Under the pieces are notes generated by a model. The model saw only the letters and a list, made by a program, of their open reading frames with translations. It did no database searches and had not been told where the DNA came from. From Bacillota bacterium (GTDB taxonomy: Bacteria; Bacillota; Negativicutes; Sporomusales; CTSoil-080), in contig JAGGAD010000010.1 in assembly GCA_017889625.1 (NCBI GenBank), forward strand, positions 1-64,000: a DNA stretch of 64,000 nucleotides. Direction: 5' to 3'. Of the stretch, positions 43,630-50,711 are shown piece by piece (position 1 is the stretch's first letter; each line of letters begins with the position of its first letter). Position numbers and translations under genes: made by a program.

Positions 43630-44919
43630 ATGAGTATGGAAGCTAGTGTTAACAACTCTCCTAAGTATCCAACTTTCAGATGGTTTGTATTAGTAAGTGC
43701 CGTTTTAATGATGTTTTTTGCAATGATGACCGGGTTGGCTGTTGCACCGTTGATGGGTGTAATTGCACAAGATTTGGGTGTTGATATAGGAACAGCTTCA
43801 TTCGGAATAATGGGCCTTAATATATTTTCTAGTGCGATTGGAGTCATTATTGCCGGATATCTTCTCGATAAGTTAGGTATATTTAAGATAATGATCGGAA
43901 GTATGGCCTTACTGCTTGTTGCCAATACGGCGTATCCTTTGTTAGGCCATAGTTATGAGGGTGTGGTATTAATCCGCATACTGATAGCTTTAGGCGGAGC
44001 AGTTGGGATGATTGCTATTAATCCAGTAGTTTCTATTTGGTTTCCGGAAAATGAACGTGGTACTGCCTTGGGCGTAAATTCGTTGACAATGTTAGGAGCC
44101 GTACTTGGGTTTATTCTTGGACCTAAATTTGCTCAAATGGCTGGAAGTTGGCAAGGCGGATTGGCCTGGATGTCAGGAATTTTACTAGTTGGCTTTGTGT
44201 ATATATTGGTAGTTGGTATTTTAGCTAATAGATATGAGTTGCCTAATAGTTCGCCGGTGGCTAAGGATGAACCAGCCGCTGACACTAATTTTTGGCATAT
44301 TGTTAAATCTAATCCAGCTTTCTGGGTTGGGTTGGCAGTTATGGCACTCAGTAATTGGGTTAATAATGCCTTTAGTGATCTTAGCCCGGGATATTTGGCG
44401 GTTCAACCACCGGTTGGTGTTGGTTTTGGTCCGGAAGTAGCAGGTCAACTTTCGTCAGGCACTTGGATTGGTACACTTGTCGGTATCTTTATTAGTGGAA
44501 TTGTTATTGATAAAGTATTTAGGGGAAAATCGGGAATTCTTATTGTTGTAGGGTTTATTTGCAATATAATTTTTTGCAATGGAATAATGTTTCATCAAAT
44601 CTACAGCAACACGACGCTTCTAACCATTTGGCTATTAGGCGTTGGATTTGTAAGCCCGTTTACTGCAGTTGGCAATCAGTATTTTGCGATTAAGAGTTTT
44701 TCGCCGGATGTAATTGGAAAAGTATCGGCAACATGGACGAGTATCAGTAATTTTATTGGTGCCTTTGGAGTCATGCTGGGGTCTTTTGCCTTGAAAACTA
44801 CAGGAACATATTATGTTTCTTTTGCGATAGTAGCTGTAGTTAGCGTAGTCGGGATTATTGTAGCTTTAGCATCGCAAGATCGGCGTGCAGCTATTGAAGC
44901 AGCTGCTGATAACAACTAG
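43630..44919 (+). CDS. MFS transporter, OFA-like/organic anion type
   Basis: 429-aa major facilitator with about 12 hydrophobic segments. Seen are the first-loop motif GYLLDKLGIFKIMIGSMAL, RILIALGGAVGMIAINPVVSIWF and the central loop (about 205-225). It resembles carboxylate and organic-acid carriers of the OFA/NarK-like groups, but the substrate cannot be read. AAAGGACG precedes the ATG. A terminator upstream (43469) separates it from the dehydrogenase/VOC genes, so it may have its own promoter, though joint function is plausible. Confidence 0.85.
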   Translation: MSMEASVNNSPKYPTFRWFVLVSAVLMMFFAMMTGLAVAPLMGVIAQDLGVDIGTASFGIMGLNIFSSAIGVIIAGYLLDKLGIFKIMIGSMALLLVANTAYPLLGHSYEGVVLIRILIALGGAVGMIAINPVVSIWFPENERGTALGVNSLTMLGAVLGFILGPKFAQMAGSWQGGLAWMSGILLVGFVYILVVGILANRYELPNSSPVAKDEPAADTNFWHIVKSNPAFWVGLAVMALSNWVNNAFSDLSPGYLAVQPPVGVGFGPEVAGQLSSGTWIGTLVGIFISGIVIDKVFRGKSGILIVVGFICNIIFCNGIMFHQIYSNTTLLTIWLLGVGFVSPFTAVGNQYFAIKSFSPDVIGKVSATWTSISNFIGAFGVMLGSFALKTTGTYYVSFAIVAVVSVVGIIVALASQDRRAAIEAAADNN

Positions 44920-44932
44920 GCTTAAATTTAAT

Positions 44933-44970
44933 AAAAACTGTCTTGGCATTAATGCCAAGACAGTTTTTTT
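44933..44970 (+). terminator. MFS gene terminator
   Basis: AAAACTGTCTTGGCATTAATGCCAAGACAGTTTT is an almost uninterrupted palindrome followed by further Ts. Confidence 0.9.
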
Positions 44971-45065
44971 AGTATAACTTGTGCGAAAAGACCTTTTTTG
45001 CGATACTTTACATTGTTTGGCAAAGCATATTATACTAGAACCAACCAGATTTTATAGGAGGATTT

Positions 45066-45938
45066 ATGACAGATCATTTAGCAAAAGCAACTTTTTCAGG
45101 TGTGCGGGCTTTTGCCGCGGTTACCACTGACTTAGTGGAAGAAGCGCGGCAGCGGCATGAGTGTTATCCGATAGCTACTGCGGCTCTGGGCCGGACAATG
45201 ACGGCAGCCTTATTGTTAGCTGCTGATTTAAAAACTGAAGCTGCGATTACAGTGCGAATTGCGGGCGATGGCCAATTAGGCAAGGTCGTCGCTGATGCGA
45301 GCTCTCAAGGAAAAGTTCGAGGCTATGTAGAAAATCCCCAAGTTGAATTAATGTTATCGAACGGGAAACTTGATGTAGGCAGGGCGGTAGGAGCCGGAAA
45401 TATCTTTGTTAGCCGGTTTACCACCGGGACAAATCAGCCGTTTACCGGCAGTGCGCCGCTGATCAGCGGTGAAATTGCTGAGGATATTGCCAATTATCTT
45501 TTTGTATCCGAGCAAACTCCGTCGACGGTAAGCTTGGGGGTACTGGTTAATCCTGATTTGACAACCGCCGCAGCTGGCGGATTTTTTGTTCAGGCAATGC
45601 CGGGGGCTGAAGATGAAGTATTGGCAGCAGTAGAAAAAAATTTGGCAGATATGCCGCCAATTTCTGAATTAGTAGGCCAAGGCAATGATGCTAATGCCAT
45701 TTTGCAACGTATTTTTGCTGGTATGTCTGCTAAAATTTTTGCTGCTGCCCCTCTGGAGTTTTACTGTCAGTGTTCCATTGAACGGGTAGAGGACATGCTG
45801 GTAAGCCTAGGAAAAGAAGAATTAAGTTCGATGGTTGATGAAGGAAAGGCTGAAATAACTTGCCATTTTTGTGGGGAAAAATATCACTTCACTAAAGAAC
45901 GACTGAAAGAACTTTTAGATCAGACTTTTGGTTCATAA
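45066..45938 (+). CDS. hslO: Redox-regulated chaperone Hsp33
   Basis: Holdase chaperone switched on by oxidation, 290 aa. The N-terminal folding domain starts DHLAKATFSGVRAFAA. The C-terminal zinc redox switch is CQCSIERVEDML (CxC) plus CHFCGEKY (CxxC). TAGGAGG precedes the ATG. The role in oxidative stress matches the oxygen-defence genes elsewhere in the window but there is no operon link. A terminator follows. Confidence 0.96.
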   Translation: MTDHLAKATFSGVRAFAAVTTDLVEEARQRHECYPIATAALGRTMTAALLLAADLKTEAAITVRIAGDGQLGKVVADASSQGKVRGYVENPQVELMLSNGKLDVGRAVGAGNIFVSRFTTGTNQPFTGSAPLISGEIAEDIANYLFVSEQTPSTVSLGVLVNPDLTTAAAGGFFVQAMPGAEDEVLAAVEKNLADMPPISELVGQGNDANAILQRIFAGMSAKIFAAAPLEFYCQCSIERVEDMLVSLGKEELSSMVDEGKAEITCHFCGEKYHFTKERLKELLDQTFGS

Positions 45939-45953
45939 GCTATAAGTATACAG

Positions 45954-45988
45954 GAAAAAGGTGACCGCTAAAAATGGTCACCTTTTTT
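45954..45988. terminator. hslO terminator
   Basis: AAAAAGGTGACC/GGTCACCTTTTT is a perfect stem around 9 bases with six Ts after it, 16 bases past the hslO stop. Confidence 0.9.
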
Positions 45989-46037
45989 CTGTATAAAAAA
46001 AATAAGGCACGCGCTGATCGCCGTACCTCATTTAAAA

Positions 46038-46229
46038 CTACACTGCACGTTGTACCTTACCGGAGCGAAGACACCGGGTACAAACATTGATCTTCTTTAT
46101 GTCACCATCAACTAAGGCTCTAACCTTTTGAATGTTAGGCTTCCAAGTGCGTTTGGTTTTTAAGTGCGAGTGGCTGACATTGTTTCCGCTACATTCACCT
46201 TTGCCACAAACAGTGCAAACATTGGCCAT
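46038..46229 (-). CDS. rpmB: 50S ribosomal protein L28
   Basis: 63-aa ribosomal protein. MANVCTVCGKG at the start and INVCTRCLRSGKVQRAV at the end give four cysteines of a zinc-ribbon (C+ form). RTWKPNIQKVRA is the conserved rRNA-contact segment. AAGGAGGTGG precedes the ATG. It is a single gene on the minus strand, convergent with hslO. Confidence 0.97.
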   Translation of the reverse strand: MANVCTVCGKGECSGNNVSHSHLKTKRTWKPNIQKVRALVDGDIKKINVCTRCLRSGKVQRAV

Positions 46230-46330
46230 TTATTCCACCTCCTTTAACGAAGGACAAGAAAACCTTGCCACAATAACATTGATATTCTATCATATCGGAA
46301 AAATAGATGCAATAGCTAAAAATATAATAT

Positions 46331-46371
46331 GTAGTTAACTTATCATAATATGCTAATGATAAGTTAATTAC
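46331..46371. repeat. Long palindrome between rpmB and the DUF1858 gene
   Basis: TTAACTTATCAT (46335-46346) and ATGATAAGTTAA (46356-46367) are perfect 12-bp arms with 9 bases between. Three outer base pairs plus a G-T extend it to 16. There is no T run on either side, so an operator is more likely than a terminator. Confidence 0.55.
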
Positions 46372-46446
46372 ATAGCTGGCACATTGGCAGGATTTTCGGC
46401 ATAAATATGGAAGAAGAAAAGAAGATGACGGCAGGAGGTGGGTTAA

Positions 46447-46641
46447 ATGATTACCAAAGATACTCCGGTAACGGAAGTGCTAAGAGTTTGTCCTAAAGCG
46501 CGGGAAATATTTACTACCCACGGGATGAGCTGTATCGGGTGTATGGGAGTAGCGACGGAAACAGTTGACAGTGCAGCCCGAGCGCATGCCGTAGATTTAG
46601 AACTATTATTGCAGCAGTTGAACGAAGTACAGCAAGATTAG
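46447..46641 (+). CDS. DUF1858 redox-disulfide domain protein
   Basis: 64-aa single-domain protein of the DUF1858 family (hybrid-cluster-protein-associated redox disulfide). ITKDTPVTEVLRVCPKAREIF and GMSCIGCMGVATETVDSAARAH carry the CxxC pair typical of the family; the role is unknown but redox-related. GCAGGAGGTGG precedes the ATG. It lies 44 bp ahead of recG and may be cotranscribed. Confidence 0.88.
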   Translation: MITKDTPVTEVLRVCPKAREIFTTHGMSCIGCMGVATETVDSAARAHAVDLELLLQQLNEVQQD

Positions 46642-46685
46642 AGTAGGGGAATTGTAACCCTAAGCGATGCTGGGATTATTTTGGG

Positions 46686-48743
46686 GTGAATTTTTTGGGG
46701 GATCTTTCAACCAACGTTAAATATATTAAAGGTGTTGGCCCGGCCAAGGCTAATATTTTGACAAAACTTAATATTTTTACAATTGGCGATTTAGTAGAGC
46801 ACTATCCGCGACGGTATGAAGACCGCAGCAAGTTAAATCCTATTAGTAAATTAGTTAACGCCGGGGTGCAAACTTTCCGGGCCACTACGGTCAATTGTCA
46901 GGAAACAAAACCTCGGCGAGGTCTTACGCTTACGAAGGTAACAGTCCAGGATTCAAGCGGCTTCGCACAATTAGTATGGTTCAATCAACCATATATAAAA
47001 AAATGGTTTAAGCCGGGAAGCGAACTTATTATTTCAGGAAAAGTAGAGCGTAAATTTGGTCAAGTACAGATAACACGTCCGGAAATAGAAGCCTTGGATG
47101 GTTCGGACTTGCTACATACCGGGCGCATTGTGCCAATTTATCCGGCTAGTGAAAATGTTGGGCAGCGTTGGCTGAGGGCCATTATTCATCAGGTTCTCGG
47201 TGAATACAGTTTGCCGGGCGAATTTTTACCGCCGGTGATTGTAAAAGAATTTGGCCTTATTGACCGTCGAATGGCGATAAGAACCATTCACTTTCCTGAG
47301 GATCAATCTTCCCTAGCAGCGGCGCGGCGGCGCTTAGTTTTTGAAGAATTGTATCTATTACAATGCGGTCTTTTGTTTTCAAAAAGAAAAAACCAGCAGT
47401 CCAATAAGGGGATAAAACATAGTGCCGATGGTGAATTGGTGAACAAAATGAAGGCCAGTCTCCCCTTCACCTTGACTCAAGACCAACAGGCATCGCTCCG
47501 GGATATCACGGCGGACATGGAGGATACCACGGCGATGCAGCGGCTTGTTCAAGGGGACGTAGGCTCGGGCAAGACAGTGCTTGCTGCTATTGCGTTGACT
47601 AAGACCGTAGAAAACGGTTATCAAGGGGCGATGATGGCTCCGACTGAGATTTTGGCGGAGCAGCACTATCATACCTTGGCCCAGCTTCTTGCGCCAATGG
47701 GGATTAGGATAGCGGTGCTTACCGGAAGATTGACGCGGCGGATCAGGCAGGAAGTTTTAGCGCGGGCTAAGGATGGTCTGGTTGATATTGTAGTTGGAAC
47801 CCATGCGCTTATTCAAGAGGATGTCGAATTTAAACAGCTCGGACTGGTAATTACCGATGAACAGCATCGGTTTGGTGTTAATCAGCGGGCTTTGTTAACG
47901 GCTAAAGGTCAGACGCCGGATGTCCTGGTTATGACCGCTACACCGATTCCCAGAACAATGGCATTGACGGTATATGGTGATCTCGATGTTTCAGTTATCC
48001 GACAATTGCCGCCGGGGCGAAAACCAATAAAAACCTATGCGGTAGGCAGTGAAATGCGTCAGCGAATTTATACTTTCATTGCTAAAGAAGTAAAGGCCGG
48101 GCGTCAAGCATATGTGGTGTGTCCGCTGGTAGAAGAATCGGAAAAACTAGAAGCAAAAGCCGCCGTTCAAATGTACGAACAACTAAAAGTTACATATTTT
48201 AAAGATATATCCTGTGGAATTGTTCACGGAAAGATGAAGTCCCAAGAAAAAGATAACGTTATGAACGACTTTTATTCTGGTGAAATAAAGGTGCTGGTGG
48301 CGACTACGGTAATAGAAGTTGGGGTCAATGTTCCTAATGCCAGTGTTATGGCGATTGAAGGAGCCGATAGATTTGGTCTGGCTCAATTACACCAATTGCG
48401 TGGCCGCATTGGACGCGGCGAACATCAGTCTTATTGTATTTTGCTGTCTGATAATCAAAATCAGGAAACTAAGGATCGGTTAGATATTATGGTTAAAATC
48501 AGTGATGGTTTTGAACTGGCAGAGAAAGACCTCCTGTTGCGAGGCCCAGGACAGTTTTTTGGAACCAGACAACATGGCATGCCTGACCTGAAAATCGCTG
48601 ATATTGTCCAGGATACTGAAATATTATTGGAAGCAAGAACTGCAGCTAAACAAACCGTAGCCGACAGCCAAGAGTTTCAGCTTGTCAGAACGGTTCTAAC
48701 GGCGCGGCTAGGTGATTATTTTGGTATGATTTTTAATAATTAG
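46686..48743 (+). CDS. recG: ATP-dependent DNA helicase RecG
   Basis: Branched-DNA helicase that regresses stalled replication forks, 685 aa. The N-terminal wedge/OB domain (about 60-160) precedes the helicase core: QGDVGSGKTVLAA (Walker A), MAPTEILAEQH (Ia), DEQHRFG (Walker B), MTATPIPRTMALTVYGDLD (III), and domain 2 with VEVGVNVPNAS and QLHQLRGRIGRG. The C-terminal wing contains GPGQFFGTRQHGMPDLKIAD. The start is GTG 46686; TTG 46695 is possible. Length and motifs are normal. Confidence 0.97.
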   Translation: MNFLGDLSTNVKYIKGVGPAKANILTKLNIFTIGDLVEHYPRRYEDRSKLNPISKLVNAGVQTFRATTVNCQETKPRRGLTLTKVTVQDSSGFAQLVWFNQPYIKKWFKPGSELIISGKVERKFGQVQITRPEIEALDGSDLLHTGRIVPIYPASENVGQRWLRAIIHQVLGEYSLPGEFLPPVIVKEFGLIDRRMAIRTIHFPEDQSSLAAARRRLVFEELYLLQCGLLFSKRKNQQSNKGIKHSADGELVNKMKASLPFTLTQDQQASLRDITADMEDTTAMQRLVQGDVGSGKTVLAAIALTKTVENGYQGAMMAPTEILAEQHYHTLAQLLAPMGIRIAVLTGRLTRRIRQEVLARAKDGLVDIVVGTHALIQEDVEFKQLGLVITDEQHRFGVNQRALLTAKGQTPDVLVMTATPIPRTMALTVYGDLDVSVIRQLPPGRKPIKTYAVGSEMRQRIYTFIAKEVKAGRQAYVVCPLVEESEKLEAKAAVQMYEQLKVTYFKDISCGIVHGKMKSQEKDNVMNDFYSGEIKVLVATTVIEVGVNVPNASVMAIEGADRFGLAQLHQLRGRIGRGEHQSYCILLSDNQNQETKDRLDIMVKISDGFELAEKDLLLRGPGQFFGTRQHGMPDLKIADIVQDTEILLEARTAAKQTVADSQEFQLVRTVLTARLGDYFGMIFNN

Positions 48744-48837
48744 CAGTAAATATACACCATTGGATGCTATCCGGTTGATATTGTTTCCTAAAACCGGAAA
48801 CAATAAGGTTAATATAAAAATTGGAGTGGTGTAGAAA

Positions 48838-49032
48838 ATGGAAAAAATGTATACTGAAGCTGAGGTTAAAAACATTGCCCAGGAATGTCAGGAATTCGAA
48901 CATATCACCAGTGCCATGGGGTACGGCGGTTCATTTATTAATATAGCTCCGGAACGGTACATGCGGCGATGTCCTGATTGTGTACAATGGCTAGGCGGAT
49001 CCTGTGAAATTTTTCTCAGTGAGTTGGAATAA
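48838..49032 (+). CDS. Small cysteine-containing hypothetical protein, 64 aa
   Basis: Unrecognised. MEKMYTEAEVKNIAQECQEFEH is acidic and helical. The C-terminal half has RRCPDCVQWLGGSC, a CxxC plus one more Cys, suggesting metal or redox chemistry without proof. TTGGAGTGG precedes the ATG. A short palindrome (ATTGTTTCC/GGAAACAAT, 48780-48804) lies in its upstream region and a terminator follows. It looks like a real monocistronic gene. Confidence 0.65.
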   Translation: MEKMYTEAEVKNIAQECQEFEHITSAMGYGGSFINIAPERYMRRCPDCVQWLGGSCEIFLSELE

Positions 49033-49036
49033 CCTG

Positions 49037-49066
49037 AATGCAGCACCGATAGGTGCTGCATTTAAT
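49037..49066 (+). terminator. Intrinsic terminator
   Basis: AATGCAGCACC/GGTGCTGCATT is a perfect 11-bp stem around 4 bases, then TAATATTT. Confidence 0.75.
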
Positions 49067-49297
49067 ATTTGTGTTAAATATTAAAATACACACACTTGAT
49101 TTTTCTAGCTCCAAACCTTACGGGATTCATTATTTAAGAATGAGATTAATTTATTACCAATGCTACAATAGCTAAACTACCAAACCTGCGCATTACCACA
49201 CTCAAATTAAGGGCGGTGGTGTAATACGCCGGAACATGTTCTGTAAATCTGGCATAAATATATAGTAAGGTATATTCCATAACGAGGAGGTTTGAAT

Positions 49298-49891
49298 ATG
49301 AATTCTGGCTTACATCACTATATCAACAGAGAATTTGCCAGGGAGCTTAAGGGACTTGCCGGGCGAAACATACTGCTTTTGCTTTTGGACGGTTCAGCAG
49401 TATTTGGCAGGTTGGGCGGTATTGATGAATGTGTTATAAGTGTTTTGCCGGCAGTAGGAATGACCGGGGTTACGGCAGTACGGTTTCGTCCTCCGAATCC
49501 TACTTTACCTGAATATGACATACTATTAAGTGAAGCGTTGATTGACCTATGTAACGTTACGGCAGTGATCGAAGGGCCGTTTATTGTTCCGCCAATTAGC
49601 AAGGCGTGTAGTTTAGCTAATAACCCCAATAATGCGCCTAAACAAATGATGAAACCTAAAACTCCCTATGTGCGCCAACAAAGCCACCTCTTAGAACAGC
49701 TAGATGAGTTTTGCGGACAAAATATTGGCGTATTGCTTATGGGCGGTTGGGTAATTGGCGGACAGTTAAGTGAAGTTGATGAATGTGTAATTTTATTTGG
49801 TCCGGCTACAACTACGGCTCCGTACATGATATGCATGGGCGCATTAAACGTATTTGGGCCGCCGTTTACCGGCGGGTATTCCTTAGTCTGA
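49298..49891 (+). CDS. Hypothetical protein with two Sm/DUF2642-like repeats
   Basis: Unrecognised 197-aa protein with an internal duplication. Residues about 20-52 (LAGRNILLLLLDGSAVFGRL then GGIDECVISVLPA) align with about 138-170 (FCGQNIGVLLMGGWVIGGQL then SEVDECVILFGPA); each copy is followed by a hydrophobic strand ending in GPPF or EGPF. The pattern G-x-N-[VI]-x-[VL]-x-x-x-DG-x(5)-G-x-L-x-x-[VI]-D-E is reminiscent of the Sm-like small beta-barrel, also seen in spore-coat DUF2642 proteins. That is a shape argument only. The ATG at 49298 has GAGGAGG 7 bases upstream. No secretion signal. Confidence 0.65.
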   Translation: MNSGLHHYINREFARELKGLAGRNILLLLLDGSAVFGRLGGIDECVISVLPAVGMTGVTAVRFRPPNPTLPEYDILLSEALIDLCNVTAVIEGPFIVPPISKACSLANNPNNAPKQMMKPKTPYVRQQSHLLEQLDEFCGQNIGVLLMGGWVIGGQLSEVDECVILFGPATTTAPYMICMGALNVFGPPFTGGYSLV

Positions 49892-50020
49892 TAGCGGTTT
49901 AAGGAGAAGGAATCGAACATAGCGCGAGCAGGGATAATTACTAAATCGCCGAATAGAATATAGCTAAAAGCAATGTATCTAGAGGCAACATGGCACGTGG
50001 ATTGAGGAGGCAATAGCTAT

Positions 50021-50518
50021 ATGAAAGAATTAAGATTTGCTGTAGCATTAGAGGCCAGCATTCGTAAAGAATTGGAAGATATAAACCGCCAAGCACTACC
50101 GGAGCTATGTCCAGTGGTGCAAATCGTCAGTAAGTTTCAAGCTGAATTTGAACTATTATTAGATCGCGCCTGCAGCACTGACGTTGATCTCGGTAAATAC
50201 CCTGAAATTGATGCTGCGCTGCTTTTAGGCTCAGACCAGGATTGGCAGCAAGCGGTGAAAAATTTTTCTGATACCAATAATAAAGCGTTAGCTAATTTGA
50301 CGCTGTTATGGAGAGTGCTAGCGCTTATTGAAAACTCACAGCAGTACTATCAGCAGGCGGCGCTGAACTCACCCTATCCGTTAACTAAGCTGTTCTTGAG
50401 TTCGTTGACCCAAACTAAACTCATCCTCCGGCGGAGGTTGGACGGAGTCCTAAGAGCCATGTATAACGAAGTGTGGTCAAGTGTTGGCTTTGCCCCCTTC
50501 GTTTTTGGGAAAGATTGA
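50021..50518 (+). CDS. Hypothetical helical protein, 165 aa
   Basis: Unrecognised cytoplasmic protein predicted by eye to be almost entirely helical, with no membrane segment and few Gly residues. Segments such as LRFAVALEASIRKELEDINRQALP, ALANLTLLWRVLALIENSQQYYQQAAL and LTQTKLILRRRLDGVLRAMYNEVWSS suggest a helical bundle. It is preceded by GAGGAGG and followed by a terminator (50544). It lies between the duplicated-domain protein and the PglX-like methyltransferase; any link with them is only positional. Confidence 0.6.
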   Translation: MKELRFAVALEASIRKELEDINRQALPELCPVVQIVSKFQAEFELLLDRACSTDVDLGKYPEIDAALLLGSDQDWQQAVKNFSDTNNKALANLTLLWRVLALIENSQQYYQQAALNSPYPLTKLFLSSLTQTKLILRRRLDGVLRAMYNEVWSSVGFAPFVFGKD

Positions 50519-50543
50519 CGGTTACAAAAACAACAATAAATTT

Positions 50544-50573
50544 GGTCACTGGCGATATGCTGGTGGCCTTTTT
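50544..50573 (+). terminator. Intrinsic terminator
   Basis: GGTCAC pairs with GTGGCC (one G-T) around a 13-base loop, followed by TTTTT. Confidence 0.6.
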
Positions 50574-50711
50574 CTATCTAAACCAGATAGCTGGCTAGAG
50601 AGAAAAAATAAGTAGCGGGTATAGTTATATAAAAATAGAACAAAATATGGTAGGAATTTACAATTAATAAAACGAATAGTACCAACAGCGATAATAGCCA
50701 GGGGTGTGGTG

